Origin: Woeseiaceae bacterium
GTDB taxonomy: Bacteria; Pseudomonadota; Gammaproteobacteria; Steroidobacterales; Woeseiaceae
Direction of reading: 5' to 3'
DNA length: 64,000 nt
Assembly: GCA_028277185.1 (NCBI GenBank)
Contig: JANQGQ010000018.1
Coordinates: forward strand, 310,001-374,000
A model generated the notes under the pieces. It was given only the letters and a program-made list of their open reading frames with translations, did no database searches and was not told the DNA's origin. The position numbers were made by a program, and so were the translations under genes. Each line of letters starts with the position of its first letter. The stretch's first letter is position 1. This document shows positions 46,066 to 55,522 of this stretch, piece after piece.

Positions 46066-47724
46066 TTAGCGGGTAGGCATCAACGGCGGCAGTACATCGC
46101 GGCTGCCGGCACGCGACGCCGGCTTACGGACCGCAAACGAACGCAGCGATTTCGCGATCGCCTCACCGTCCCAGTGCGGAGCGTCGGGACCGTAACTCGA
46201 CCGGGACAGCGCGCGTAGCTGATCGGCAAGCGGCGGTTCGAGCCGCCGCGTCAACTCGCCGAGGCTGCGCGGCGCGGAATCCGGCCACTCGAGGCGCCCC
46301 CAGTCGAGCAGCGCCGCGCGCAACCCCGCCGCATCGTCGGCCAGCGCCGCCTTGCGGGCGGCCCTGAGACTCCTGGCCTGGCGCTTGTGCACAGGCTCCG
46401 GCACCGGCGCATCCGCGACCCGGGCTTGCGGCCGCAGCGACCACCACCACGCCCCGAGCGTCAGAATCCACAGCGCGAACAGCCCCAGAGAGATCTGTTG
46501 CCAAAAAGGACTGGATACGACGGCCACGTCCGTCGCATTGACCACCGCCGGCGGCTCGGCAGCCGGGAGATCCGTAACGGCTTCGGCGCTGCCGGGCACC
46601 GGCAGGATCGTAAGCTGGCGCGCCGGCAGACTCGCCACTTCCCAGCTTTCGGTGGCGGTGTTGAACCAGGGCACGTCGAGTTGCGGCAACGTAACGTCAC
46701 CATCCCCGACCGCGATCATCGCGTAGTTGTCGGTGCGCTGCCCCCGAATGCCGCCGGTCTCGAAGCTGCGGGACAGCTCCGGCTGATCGGGATACAGATT
46801 GATGCCGTCGGGTTCCGCGATATCGAGTACCGGGATCTGAGTTTCGAGCTGCCCGAGAACGCTTACCGACACCGTGCGGGAGATCGGCTCGCCGGCGACG
46901 AGCCGCCGCGGCTCGCGCGACCAGCTCTCGGTGACCTCGAGATCCCGCGCCGGCAACCAGGCCGCGTCGGGATGATCGGCCGGCGGCGCGGGTATCGGCC
47001 GGACCGTTATCGTGTGTGCCTCCGACTCGAACACCTTGCGGCCGGTAATGCGGCCGTTGGCGATGATGCGGGCCTCGAAGCGCGTCGGCGAAATCCGGAT
47101 TTCGCCGCTTTCCTGGGGAAATATCGCGATCGTCTTCTCGATTACGTCATAGGCCTTACCGCCCAGGATCGCGTCGTACGTCGTCTCCTCGCTCGGAAAC
47201 TCCACGAGCGCCTCGGCGCCCTCGAGCTCGGGCTCGCGCAATGCGGGCTGCCGCCACGGAACCGCACGATAGATCTTTATCTTGTAGAGCACCTGCGCGT
47301 GTACCCAGGTTTCGGTGCTGTCGAGCTCCGCGGTAACGAACACGTCGGCTTCACCGGGCGGCGCGTCGACGGGCTCGCGGACGCTTATCGTCAGCGCTTC
47401 ACTCGTCTCGTTACCGACGCGAATTGCCGGAATCTCGAGCTCGCCCGGCCGGCGCGCCATGAGCGTGTACGCCCAGGTCATGCTGCGGCTGATCTGACCG
47501 TTGACGATCCGCGTGTTGCTCATCTGGCTGCTCTGACCGACGACGAAGTCTTCTTCGAGGGGCGATACGTCGGGCTCCGCGGTCAGATTGCCCTCGACGA
47601 CGATCTCGAGCAGGAAAGATTCGTTTTGCTCGACCACGTTGCGATCGACGTTCGCGGTAACGCCCGCTGACGCAGGCAGCGCGAACGCCAGCAGCGCGAT
47701 GGCAACATACGGCTTGATGCTCAC
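46066..47724 (-). CDS. BatD-like protein
   Basis: 552 aa. A signal peptide (to PASAG) is followed by tandem beta-sandwich domains (ETSEALTISV, the conserved QVLYKIKIYRA) and a C-terminal transmembrane helix near 415-437 with a cytoplasmic Arg/Ala-rich tail. BatD is the last member of the Bat cluster and is thought to be part of a membrane complex with the VWA proteins. It overlaps the upstream gene by 4 bp. Confidence 0.85.
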   Translation of the reverse strand: MSIKPYVAIALLAFALPASAGVTANVDRNVVEQNESFLLEIVVEGNLTAEPDVSPLEEDFVVGQSSQMSNTRIVNGQISRSMTWAYTLMARRPGELEIPAIRVGNETSEALTISVREPVDAPPGEADVFVTAELDSTETWVHAQVLYKIKIYRAVPWRQPALREPELEGAEALVEFPSEETTYDAILGGKAYDVIEKTIAIFPQESGEIRISPTRFEARIIANGRITGRKVFESEAHTITVRPIPAPPADHPDAAWLPARDLEVTESWSREPRRLVAGEPISRTVSVSVLGQLETQIPVLDIAEPDGINLYPDQPELSRSFETGGIRGQRTDNYAMIAVGDGDVTLPQLDVPWFNTATESWEVASLPARQLTILPVPGSAEAVTDLPAAEPPAVVNATDVAVVSSPFWQQISLGLFALWILTLGAWWWSLRPQARVADAPVPEPVHKRQARSLRAARKAALADDAAGLRAALLDWGRLEWPDSAPRSLGELTRRLEPPLADQLRALSRSSYGPDAPHWDGEAIAKSLRSFAVRKPASRAGSRDVLPPLMPTR

Positions 47725-49526
47725 CAGGGCTGTACCTCGTCATCGGGCCAGAGATTGTTTCCGTCCTGATCCTTCCCCGAGCGCTGATACTGATAGCGGA
47801 ACTTGCGCCTGAGAAGACCGCCCGGGTCGTTCGGTATGCGGCGCAGCCACTGCTCCATGGCCTGTTGCTCCGCTTGCCGGTGGCGAAGAGCCGTGAGCTC
47901 GTCCTCGGACATCTGCCCGGGCTCTCCGTCCGCGTTTTGTTCCGCCTCGCGCGCCGCCTCTTCCAGCGCCTCTTCCAGCGCCTCGAGTTCCTCGTCGCTC
48001 ATCTCGCCGTCCTCGCGCGCGGCGGACTCGCCGGAATCGCCCTGGTTCTCAGACTGCGACTGGGCGTCCATACCCTGCTGCTCGGGATTCTCCTGCGACT
48101 GACTCTCCCCGCCCGAGTTCTGCTCGGACGGCTGCTGCTGTTGGCTGTTCTGCTCCTGCTGCTGCTGTTCCAGCAACTCCCGCAGCAATTCAAGGTTGTA
48201 GGCGGCGTCCTCGTGATCGGGCTCCGTCTCGAGCACCTCCTCATAGGCACCGATCGCCGACTCGAATTCACCGAGGCGCGCCAGGGCGGTTCCCAGGTTG
48301 TAGAGGTTCCGGATATCGTCGCCGTCCGCGAATACGGCCGCGCTCCTGCCATAATCGCCGGCCCGATAGCTGGCAACGGCCGACCACTCCGGGTCGTCGA
48401 AAGCCTGCGCCGCCGCAGCGGCGTCGCCCTCGTCCAGGGCCCTTTGTCCCTGCTGGTCGGGCGTGTACCAGAGGTCCTCCCACACGGATGCCGCCGCAGG
48501 CTGCGGCGGCAGACCAACGACGAACACGAGAGCGAGTCCGAACACCCAACCTTTGCGGAATGCAAGCGCCGCAAGCGGCAGCAGCAACAGGACGAGCCAG
48601 GGCCCTTCCTCGCGCCAGCGATCGGTAGCAAGCAGCTCGCTTTCGCGGGACGCAAGCGTAGTCTCGCCCGACAGCAGATGGTCGAGATCGGCATCCGTCG
48701 GGCTGAGCCGCGCATACCGTCCGCCGCCCGCGTTCGCGAGCCGCCTGAGACCCGACTCCTCGAGTTCCGGCAGGGCAATGCGGCCGCGCTGGTCGGTGAC
48801 GAAGCCCCCGCTTGCCCGGGGGATGGGCGCGCCCTCCGGCGTACCGACGCCGAGAATCGACAGCGTGTAGCCCGCCGTACGTAACTCGCGCGCGTGGCGC
48901 TCCGCCGCCGGCGATGTGCCGCCGTCGGTCACGAGCAGCACTTCGCCCGCCGGAACCTCAGCCTGTTCGAGGAGCTGCCTGCCCTTCCCGATCGCGGCGG
49001 GCGGGTAGCTGCCGCGGCTCGGCATGATGTCCGTACTGAGCGAGTTCACGAGAGCCGCGATCGTATCCGTGTCGCTGGTCAGCGGCGTGACCGTGAAAGC
49101 GTTCGCGGAGTAAACGACGAGAGCCGTCTGACCGCTCTCGCGGCGTTCGAGCAGATCGAGAATCTTGAGGCGCGCGCGAGTGAGGCGGCTCGGACTCACG
49201 TCCTCTGCATCCATCGACCGCGACAGATCCAGCGCGACGACCAGCGCCTGATCCGAACGAAACACAGGCTGCTCGATACGTTCCCAGGCCGGCCCCGCCA
49301 GCGCCAGCGAACCCAGCACACCGACGATGCCGGCGAGCAGCCAGCGAAAATCGCGACCGGAACCCGAGCGCGCGCCGGACAGGACGTGCGGCGCGAGGGC
49401 CGGATCGACGAGATGCTGCCAGCTTCCGGGCGCAAGCCGGCGAAACGCGAAGACCGCCGCGACCGTCAGCACGACGGGGATCAGCAGCAGCCACTCGGGG
49501 CGCAGAAAGCGGAACTCATCCGGCAT
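47721..49526 (-). CDS. BatB-BatC fusion: VWA domain plus TPR protein
   Basis: 601 aa. N-terminal transmembrane helices flank a von Willebrand A domain with MIDAS DLSRSMD and VTDGG; another hydrophobic pair lies around 310-345. A TPR region (LYNLGTALARLGEFESAIGAYE) and a low-complexity Gln/Glu/Ser tail follow. In many species BatB and BatC are separate; here they are one chain. It overlaps batA by 11 bp and batD by 4 bp. Confidence 0.85.
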   Translation of the reverse strand: MPDEFRFLRPEWLLLIPVVLTVAAVFAFRRLAPGSWQHLVDPALAPHVLSGARSGSGRDFRWLLAGIVGVLGSLALAGPAWERIEQPVFRSDQALVVALDLSRSMDAEDVSPSRLTRARLKILDLLERRESGQTALVVYSANAFTVTPLTSDTDTIAALVNSLSTDIMPSRGSYPPAAIGKGRQLLEQAEVPAGEVLLVTDGGTSPAAERHARELRTAGYTLSILGVGTPEGAPIPRASGGFVTDQRGRIALPELEESGLRRLANAGGGRYARLSPTDADLDHLLSGETTLASRESELLATDRWREEGPWLVLLLLPLAALAFRKGWVFGLALVFVVGLPPQPAAASVWEDLWYTPDQQGQRALDEGDAAAAAQAFDDPEWSAVASYRAGDYGRSAAVFADGDDIRNLYNLGTALARLGEFESAIGAYEEVLETEPDHEDAAYNLELLRELLEQQQQEQNSQQQQPSEQNSGGESQSQENPEQQGMDAQSQSENQGDSGESAAREDGEMSDEELEALEEALEEAAREAEQNADGEPGQMSEDELTALRHRQAEQQAMEQWLRRIPNDPGGLLRRKFRYQYQRSGKDQDGNNLWPDDEVQPW

Positions 49527-50550
49527 GCCGCAGCTCCTTCACCCGATAGCGCAGCCGCAAGCCTAAAAGGAGACTGACCAATGCCATGACGGCGGAAAGC
49601 GCGAAGGCACCGCCCAACGGCCAGTAGTACAGAGACTTCACCGGGCGGAAACCCGCCTCCGGCTCCTCGACGGGCTCGAGCTCGTCAACGAGATCGTAGA
49701 TCTCCTGCAGCGTGGCGGTGTCCGTCGCGCGAAAATAGCGCCCGCCGGTCAGCTCGGCGATCTCCGTCAGGGTCTCCTCGTCGAGATCGGCCGACGGATT
49801 GATGCGTCGGCGGCCGCCGATGACGGACGCCACCTCGAGCTGGTCCGCGCCGATGCCGATCGTGTAGATACGCAACCCGACCTGGCGCGCGAGATCGGCT
49901 GCCTTGAGCGGCTCCACCTCGCCCGCGGTGTTGGCGCCGTCCGTGAGCAGCACCAGCACCTGCTCACCGCCGTCACCCTCGCCTTCGTGGATGCGCTTGA
50001 CGGCCAGCGTAATTGCATCGCCGATCGCGGTCTTCTCGCCGGCCAGCCCGATGAACGCTTCGAGCAGCAGAATCCTCACGGTTTCCCGGTCGAGCGTCAG
50101 AGGCACCTGCAGATAGGCGCGCTCGCCGAACAGAATGAGACCGATGCGATCGCCTTCGCGGCGCGAGATGAAGTCGCTGGCCACGGCCTTGGTGGCGGTA
50201 AGCCGATCCACGCGCCGGTTGGCGAGTTCGAAGTCCTTCTGATCCATCGACCCGGACAGATCCACGGCCAGCATCAGGTTGCGGCCGGATACGGGGACGT
50301 CGAGTTCGTCGCCGACGCGCTCCGGCCGCGCCGCCGCGACGACGAGAAGTATCCAGGCCGCGGCCGCCAGCCAGACCCGCCAATTGATGAGCTGCTCGGA
50401 CGGGCGTCGCCCTGCAAGCATCCGAAACCCGGCGAAGCTCGGCACGCGCAGTCCCGCTTCCTGTATCGCGGTCGCCTCCGGCAGCAGCCAGCGCGCAAAC
50501 AGCGGCAGCGGCAGCAGCAGAAACGCCCACGGCCAGGCAAAGCTGATCAT
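49516..50550 (-). CDS. BatA-like VWA protein
   Basis: 344 aa from ATG 50550 (MISFAWPWAFLLLP). Hydrophobic helices at the N-terminus, a VWA domain with MIDAS DLSGSMD, the T in FIG-LAGEKTAIGDA and LTDGANTAG, and a C-terminal transmembrane helix. It follows the DUF4381 gene with an ATGA overlap. It likely interacts with MoxR and DUF58 products in a chaperone-like complex. Confidence 0.87.
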   Translation of the reverse strand: MISFAWPWAFLLLPLPLFARWLLPEATAIQEAGLRVPSFAGFRMLAGRRPSEQLINWRVWLAAAAWILLVVAAARPERVGDELDVPVSGRNLMLAVDLSGSMDQKDFELANRRVDRLTATKAVASDFISRREGDRIGLILFGERAYLQVPLTLDRETVRILLLEAFIGLAGEKTAIGDAITLAVKRIHEGEGDGGEQVLVLLTDGANTAGEVEPLKAADLARQVGLRIYTIGIGADQLEVASVIGGRRRINPSADLDEETLTEIAELTGGRYFRATDTATLQEIYDLVDELEPVEEPEAGFRPVKSLYYWPLGGAFALSAVMALVSLLLGLRLRYRVKELRHAG

Positions 50551-51050
50551 GACCCGCCCCCCGTTTCGGGCAGCGGCGTCGCCAGCCGCCGGCGTACGGC
50601 CCGAAGCAGGGCTTCGACGTCGGTTCCGTGTTCGGCGCCCGGACGACGATAGGGCAGTTCGACGAGCGCGCGGCCCGCCCCGTCGGCGAACGCCGGCTTG
50701 TCGAGTCCGCTGTCGAGCCATTTAAGCCAGGCCGTCCCGGTCAATCCGGCGACGTCGGCGCGCGGCGCATAGGCAAGCATGGCGCGACGCAGAAGCGCCG
50801 ACACGTCGATTGCAAGCTGCACCGCGTCACCGTCTTCCGCGTAGCGCCGCTCGAGCTGCCTGAGTGCTCGCGACGCGTGACGTCGCGCCAGCCCCTGCCG
50901 GTGTCGGGACAGAGCCACGGCGGCAAGCCAGGCCGCAGCGATCACCAGCGTCGCGACCAACAGCCACCAACCGGGTGCGAGCGGCCACCAGCCGACCGAA
51001 TCGGGCAGATGCAGATCGCGAAGCGGCAGCTGGTCAGGGTCCATTGGCAA
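50547..51050 (-). CDS. DUF4381 protein
   Basis: 167 aa. One transmembrane helix (about 25-47, WWLLVATLVIAAAWLAAVAL) with a short outside N-terminus (LRDLHLPDSVGWWPLAPGWW) and a helical cytoplasmic part. It is a standard member of the gammaproteobacterial Bat cluster, of unknown role. Confidence 0.83.
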   Translation of the reverse strand: MPMDPDQLPLRDLHLPDSVGWWPLAPGWWLLVATLVIAAAWLAAVALSRHRQGLARRHASRALRQLERRYAEDGDAVQLAIDVSALLRRAMLAYAPRADVAGLTGTAWLKWLDSGLDKPAFADGAGRALVELPYRRPGAEHGTDVEALLRAVRRRLATPLPETGGGS

Positions 51051-51076
51051 TCATCCGGTCACATCTCTCCACTTCC

Positions 51077-52027
51077 TCAGTGGGTGCGCCGCCCGAGCGC
51101 GGTTTGTAGTGCCGCCACCGGATCCTCGTCCGTACCCAGCGGCAGGAGGTGGATGCCGTAGCGCACGCAAAACGCACCGAACGCATCGAGCCTGTCCCGG
51201 TACGCCCTGACGTAGTCGCGGCGGGCTGCTTCGGACCATGTGTCGATAGCCAGCTCCTGGTCGCCCGTAACCAGCCGGTAGCGGCCGGGCGGCGGCAACT
51301 CGCGCTCGAGCGGATCGTTAAGATACACCGCAAGCATCTCGTTGTGGCGCGCGATGCTCGACAGGTAGGACTGTGCGGTCCGCGTCAGACCGACGAAATC
51401 GCTCAGTATCACGATCAGGCTGCCGGGCCGCGCCACGCGGCGCAGCGCCGCCGTTGCCGTCGTGAGCGCATCTTTGGCCGGCACCTCGTCTCCTGCGGCG
51501 ACTGTCGTCTCCCAGTCCGGATGTTCGACCAGCTGATGGACGAAGCGCAGCGCCGCCTGCCGGCCGAGCCGTGGCTTGAGTTCCCTGTGCACCGTATCGC
51601 CGAACACGAGCCCGCCGAGCCGGTCGCCGCGATGATGCGCCGCCCAGGCCAGAAGCGCGGCTGCGCGCGCGGCGTTGACGGATTTAAAGCAGCCCTGTGT
51701 CGCGAAATGCATGTTGCTTCGCAAATCGACCATGACCAGCACCGGACGTTCCCGCTCCTCGCGAAACAATTTCGTATACGCGGTCGTGCTACGCGCCGTG
51801 ACGCGCCAGTCGATCGACCGCGGATCGTCGCCCGGCTGATACGGCCGGGACTCGTCGAACTCCATGCCCCGGCCGCGAAAATGCGACACGTAGGCCCCGG
51901 TCTGGAGTGAGTTGACGCGCAGCACGTCGAGCGCGATCGCGCGCGCCGGTCCGTTCAGCCGAATCAGCCCGGGCTGCGTGACCCTCACCGGCGAAGCGTC
52001 CTCGGGAACGTGATCCAGCGGCCGCAC
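51077..52027 (-). CDS. DUF58 protein
   Basis: 316 aa. The signature DESRPYQPGDDPRSIDWRVTAR is present (read in parts), followed by a VWA-like fold with VMVDLRSNMHFAT. No membrane helices, so cytoplasmic. It lies 3 bp after moxR and links the ATPase to the Bat proteins. Confidence 0.88.
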   Translation of the reverse strand: MRPLDHVPEDASPVRVTQPGLIRLNGPARAIALDVLRVNSLQTGAYVSHFRGRGMEFDESRPYQPGDDPRSIDWRVTARSTTAYTKLFREERERPVLVMVDLRSNMHFATQGCFKSVNAARAAALLAWAAHHRGDRLGGLVFGDTVHRELKPRLGRQAALRFVHQLVEHPDWETTVAAGDEVPAKDALTTATAALRRVARPGSLIVILSDFVGLTRTAQSYLSSIARHNEMLAVYLNDPLERELPPPGRYRLVTGDQELAIDTWSEAARRDYVRAYRDRLDAFGAFCVRYGIHLLPLGTDEDPVAALQTALGRRTH

Positions 52028-52030
52028 GGA

Positions 52031-52999
52031 TTACGGGACTCCGACACCGTCGAGAATGCCCTCGATCACGGAGTTGGCGTCAACGCCGTCGGCCTCCGCC
52101 TCGAAACTCAAGACCAGTCGATGGCGGAGCACGTCGGGGGCGACAGCCTGGATGTCTTCGGGACCGACGTAGTCGCGACCTTCGAGCCAGGCGTGCGCCC
52201 GCGCCGCCCGGTCGATGCCGATGCTCGCGCGCGGACTTGCGCCGTACATGACCTGCCCGGCCAGCGCCTCGTCGACCCGCGCCGCGTCGCGGGTAGCGAA
52301 GACGACGTTGACGATGTACTCCTCGAGCTCCGGTGCCAGGTGGAGCGCGAGGATATCCTGGCGGGCCTGCATGATCGCTGCCACCGAGAGCTGCTCCGGC
52401 GGCTGGAAAGCGTCACGCTCCGCGGCTTTCGCCTCGTCCCGGTTCAGAACGAGAATCCGCCGCTCGTCCTCGACGCTCGGGTAACCGACCTGCACGTGCA
52501 GGAGGAAGCGGTCGAGCTGGGCTTCCGGCAGCGGGTACGTACCCTCCTGCTCGATCGGATTCTGCGTTGCCATGACCATGAACAGGGCGTCGAGCGGGTA
52601 GCTCTTGTCGCCGACGGAGATCTGCCGCTCCTCCATCGCTTCGAGCAGCGCCGACTGAACTTTGGCCGGAGCGCGATTGATCTCGTCGGCGAGAATCAGA
52701 TTGTGGAACAGCGGTCCCTTGCGGAACTCGAACGTGCCCTCCTGGGGCCGGTAGATGTCGGTGCCGGTGAGGTCGGCCGGCAACAGATCGGGCGTGAACT
52801 GCAGACGGTGGAAATCGCCTTCGACGCTTTCCGCCAGAACCTTGATGGCCCGGGTCTTGGCAAGGCCCGGCGCGCCTTCGACCAGCAGGTGCCCGTCGCA
52901 CAGAAGCGCGATCAACATACGGTTGATCAGGTGCGCCTGACCAATGATCAGCCCGCTGGCATGCGCCTCGAGGGCCTGGAATTTCTCGACAACGCTCAT
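52031..52999 (-). CDS. MoxR-family AAA+ ATPase
   Basis: 322 aa from ATG 52999 (MSVVEKFQALEAHASG). Walker A GAPGLAKT, the MoxR signature LQFTPDLLPADLTGTDIY (read in parts), Walker B ILADEINR, ATQNPIEQEGTYPLPEAQLDRF (in parts) and sensor GYPS. MoxR ATPases act as chaperones for VWA-domain partners. It is the first gene of the cluster running down to batD. Confidence 0.93.
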   Translation of the reverse strand: MSVVEKFQALEAHASGLIIGQAHLINRMLIALLCDGHLLVEGAPGLAKTRAIKVLAESVEGDFHRLQFTPDLLPADLTGTDIYRPQEGTFEFRKGPLFHNLILADEINRAPAKVQSALLEAMEERQISVGDKSYPLDALFMVMATQNPIEQEGTYPLPEAQLDRFLLHVQVGYPSVEDERRILVLNRDEAKAAERDAFQPPEQLSVAAIMQARQDILALHLAPELEEYIVNVVFATRDAARVDEALAGQVMYGASPRASIGIDRAARAHAWLEGRDYVGPEDIQAVAPDVLRHRLVLSFEAEADGVDANSVIEGILDGVGVP

Positions 53000-53101
53000 C
53001 CTTACCCCTGTCAGGCCTATGATCAAAAAGGCGGCTCATTTTAGAGACCTTGCCGCCGGGTTCCAACCGAGCCAGGTCGTTTACGCCCGCTTGCTGTCCG
53101 C

Positions 53102-53728
53102 TTGCGGGACGGTTTCAGTACACTTGGATGCGATATCGACAAGTTCGGACGCAATCCATTGCAACATTCTTCGGGTTTCGCTCTTTTCCCGTGGCTTACG
53201 GCGCTCTGGCTCTCGGCCTGTGCTCCCGGAGACCCCGCTGCCGCCCCCCCGACTCCGCCTCCGGACGGTGCCGCCGGCGACGGCTCCTGCCATGCCGACG
53301 CATTCTGGCGAGGCCGTTTGCTGGGCGCCGTGGAGGCACAGATGGACTGGCCCGCGGAACGCCTGAGCTGCGCCGGCGGCCCCAGGCCCGACGGCGCCGG
53401 AGCGCGCCTGCGCTTCGCCCGCGAGCTCGACGACGGCGAGGGACTGGTGATCATACTCGCACTGCCGACGCTCGAACCGGGCGGCACCGGCAAAGAGTTC
53501 CCGGCCAACGTAACCATCATTATCGAGGGCGAGGCACGATTCTTCTCCAGCCAGAACCGCGAGACCTGCTGGGCGGACATCGGGCGTCACGTCACCCTCG
53601 ATTCCGGCAGCACGCTGGTCCAGGGGCGCGTCTATTGCATCGATCCGCTGGCCGAAGTCAACGGCAGCGCATCGGTAACCCTGGATGACAGCCTGTTCAG
53701 CGGGCAGATCGACTGGAGTCCGCTGTGA
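53102..53728 (+). CDS. Hypothetical lipoprotein, 208 aa
   Basis: A hydrophobic stretch with LWLSAC suggests a lipobox; a TTG at 53159 would place it at Cys21, the TTG at 53102 at Cys40, so the start is uncertain. After a Pro-rich linker the product has several cysteines (GSCHADAF, LSCAGG, ETCWADIG, VYCIDPL) and beta-rich stretches. I do not recognise it. Its stop overlaps the GTG of the DUF192 gene (GTGA). Confidence 0.5.
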   Translation: MRDGFSTLGCDIDKFGRNPLQHSSGFALFPWLTALWLSACAPGDPAAAPPTPPPDGAAGDGSCHADAFWRGRLLGAVEAQMDWPAERLSCAGGPRPDGAGARLRFARELDDGEGLVIILALPTLEPGGTGKEFPANVTIIIEGEARFFSSQNRETCWADIGRHVTLDSGSTLVQGRVYCIDPLAEVNGSASVTLDDSLFSGQIDWSPL

Positions 53729-54186
53729 CCGGGATGTCCGGACTGCTGGCCGGTCTGCTGTTGACGGTATCGAGCGTCGCGGCAGAGGAATTGCCGCCGC
53801 TCGACGAGAGTTTCGACGAGGCCGTGCTCGTGATCGTCGCGGCAGCTGCCTGTCACCGTTTCGACGTCTATCTCGCGCTCGGGCAGGAACAGCAGCGGCG
53901 TGGCCTGATGTTCGTCCGGGACCTGCCGGAACGCCGCGGGATGCTCTTCGTTTACGAGAGAGACGCACACCTGTCAATGTGGATGAAGAACACCTTCATC
54001 CCGCTCGACATGCTGTTCGTCCGTGCCGACCTCACGATCGCCTCGATCGCCGAGGACACGGAGCCGCAGTCGCTGCGCTCGATCTCGGCGACCGAGCCCG
54101 TGCGCTACGTACTCGAACTGAACGCCGGCACCAGCCGGCAGCTGGGCATCCGGCCCGGCGACCGACTGGTGCCGGACAGCACTTAG
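53725..54186 (+). CDS. DUF192 family secreted protein
   Basis: 153 aa from a GTG inside the upstream stop. A signal peptide (to SVAAE) leads to the DUF192 fold: the ALGQEQQRRGLMFVRDLPE region, MLFVYERD, MWMKNTFIPLDMLFV and VLELNAG. The family is widespread with unknown function. Coupling to the preceding lipoprotein suggests they act together. Confidence 0.86.
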   Translation: MTGMSGLLAGLLLTVSSVAAEELPPLDESFDEAVLVIVAAAACHRFDVYLALGQEQQRRGLMFVRDLPERRGMLFVYERDAHLSMWMKNTFIPLDMLFVRADLTIASIAEDTEPQSLRSISATEPVRYVLELNAGTSRQLGIRPGDRLVPDST

Positions 54187-54190
54187 TGCC

Positions 54191-55372
54191 CTAGAGCACC
54201 GCTGCTATCGACTTCGCCAGGTGCCCGACGTTCGCCTCGGTAATTCCGGCAACGTTGATTCGACTGGAGTCGACCATGTAGACGCCATGGTCCTGCTTCA
54301 GCCGGGTGACTTGCTCCGGCGAGATACCGAGAAAGCAGAACATGCCCGAGGCGCGGACGAGATGACCGAAGTCAGCAGCGGGGGCCTCGGCCTTCAGCGC
54401 TTCACAGAGCAGTCCGCGCACGGCCTGCAGACGATCCCGCATCTCGGCCAGCTCGAGCTTCCAGTTGGCGGTCAGCGATTCGTCGTTCAGGATCATCGAC
54501 ACGACCGCCGCGCCGTGATCGGGCGGCACCGAGTAGAGAGTCCGCACGACGTTGCTGACCTGAGACCCGACGACGTCGCGCGCCGACGCGTCGGCCGCCA
54601 GGAACGACACGGTTCCGACGCGATCGCGATACAGGCCGAAGTTCTTCGAGCACGAATTGCAGACCACCATCTCCGGCACTCGCCCGGCAAAATGCCGGAT
54701 GGCGAACGCGTCGGCGTCGACATCCTCGGCGAAGCCCTGATACGCCATGTCGACGAACGGCAGAAGACCCCGCTCTTCGATGACGTCGGCGATGCGCTGC
54801 CACTCGTCGCGATCCGGATCGAGTCCGGAAGGGTTGTGGCAGCAGGCGTGCAGCAAGACGATGTCGCCGCTTGCCGCCGTGCCGAGGGCCTCGAGCATGC
54901 CGTCGATATCGAGGACATGGTTGTGGGTGTCGTAGTACGGATACGGCTTCAACGACATCCCGGCGCCGCCCAGAAGCGGCACGTGGTTGGCCCAGGTCGG
55001 ATCGCTGACCCATACCGTGGCATCCGGCCGGGCCCGGAGCAGAACGCCGGCGGCAACCCGCAGCGCGCCCGAGCCGCCGGGCGCTTGCCAGGTGGACAGG
55101 CGATCGTTCAATCCCGGGTCGGCGAACGTCAGTGCCTGCATCGCCGCGTTGAAGGCCGGATCGCCGGCCGTACCGATGTACGCCTTACTCGTCTGCTGAT
55201 CCACGAGGCGCTGTTCGGCCACCTTGACGACATCGAGAACCGGGGTGGCACCCTTTACCGTGCGGTACACACCGACACCGAGATCGATTTTGGATTCGCG
55301 GGGGTCTTCGCGATGCTCGGCAATCAAACCGAGAATTGCGTCGGCCGGCAGTCGCTCGAGTGTTTCAAACAC
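54191..55372 (-). CDS. Aromatic/aspartate aminotransferase (class I PLP)
   Basis: 393 aa. Features: DPILGLIAEHREDPRESKIDLGVGVY start (in parts), KAYIGTAGDPAFN, LLHACCHNPSGLD, the PLP lysine in NSCSKNFGLYRDRVG and the closing FCFLGISPEQVTRLK. It matches TyrB/AspC-type enzymes; tyrosine/phenylalanine or aspartate use cannot be separated. Two tandem copies of a TCTC/GAGA box lie 26 nt before the ATG. Confidence 0.92.
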   Translation of the reverse strand: MFETLERLPADAILGLIAEHREDPRESKIDLGVGVYRTVKGATPVLDVVKVAEQRLVDQQTSKAYIGTAGDPAFNAAMQALTFADPGLNDRLSTWQAPGGSGALRVAAGVLLRARPDATVWVSDPTWANHVPLLGGAGMSLKPYPYYDTHNHVLDIDGMLEALGTAASGDIVLLHACCHNPSGLDPDRDEWQRIADVIEERGLLPFVDMAYQGFAEDVDADAFAIRHFAGRVPEMVVCNSCSKNFGLYRDRVGTVSFLAADASARDVVGSQVSNVVRTLYSVPPDHGAAVVSMILNDESLTANWKLELAEMRDRLQAVRGLLCEALKAEAPAADFGHLVRASGMFCFLGISPEQVTRLKQDHGVYMVDSSRINVAGITEANVGHLAKSIAAVL

Positions 55373-55397
55373 GGTTGCTCTCCACGTGGTTGCCTAA

Positions 55398-55424
55398 GGT
55401 CTCTTTGAGAGGGTCTCTTTGAGA
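55398..55424 (-). repeat. Tandem TCTCAAAGAGACC boxes upstream of the aminotransferase
   Basis: GGTCTCTTTGAGA occurs at 55398-55410 and again at 55412-55424 (period 14). Each contains the palindrome TCTC-AAA-GAGA on the minus strand. They lie in the 5' leader or promoter of the aminotransferase gene and may be a regulator site or RNA structure. Confidence 0.55.
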
Positions 55425-55461
55425 ATGCGCAATTCTACACGTGGCAGCGTAGCGGCCAGGC

Positions 55462-55490
55462 AAAAAAAACGCCGGCTTTCAAGCCGGCGT
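55462..55490 (-). terminator. Rho-independent terminator of the HiPIP gene
   Basis: ACGCCGGCTT-TC-AAGCCGGCGT (55469-55490) followed on the minus strand by eight T (55462-55469). Strong stem, 33 nt after the HiPIP stop. Confidence 0.88.
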
Positions 55491-55522
55491 CTCGAACTCC
55501 TTAAGAAGCGTCGTTTTTGCAA

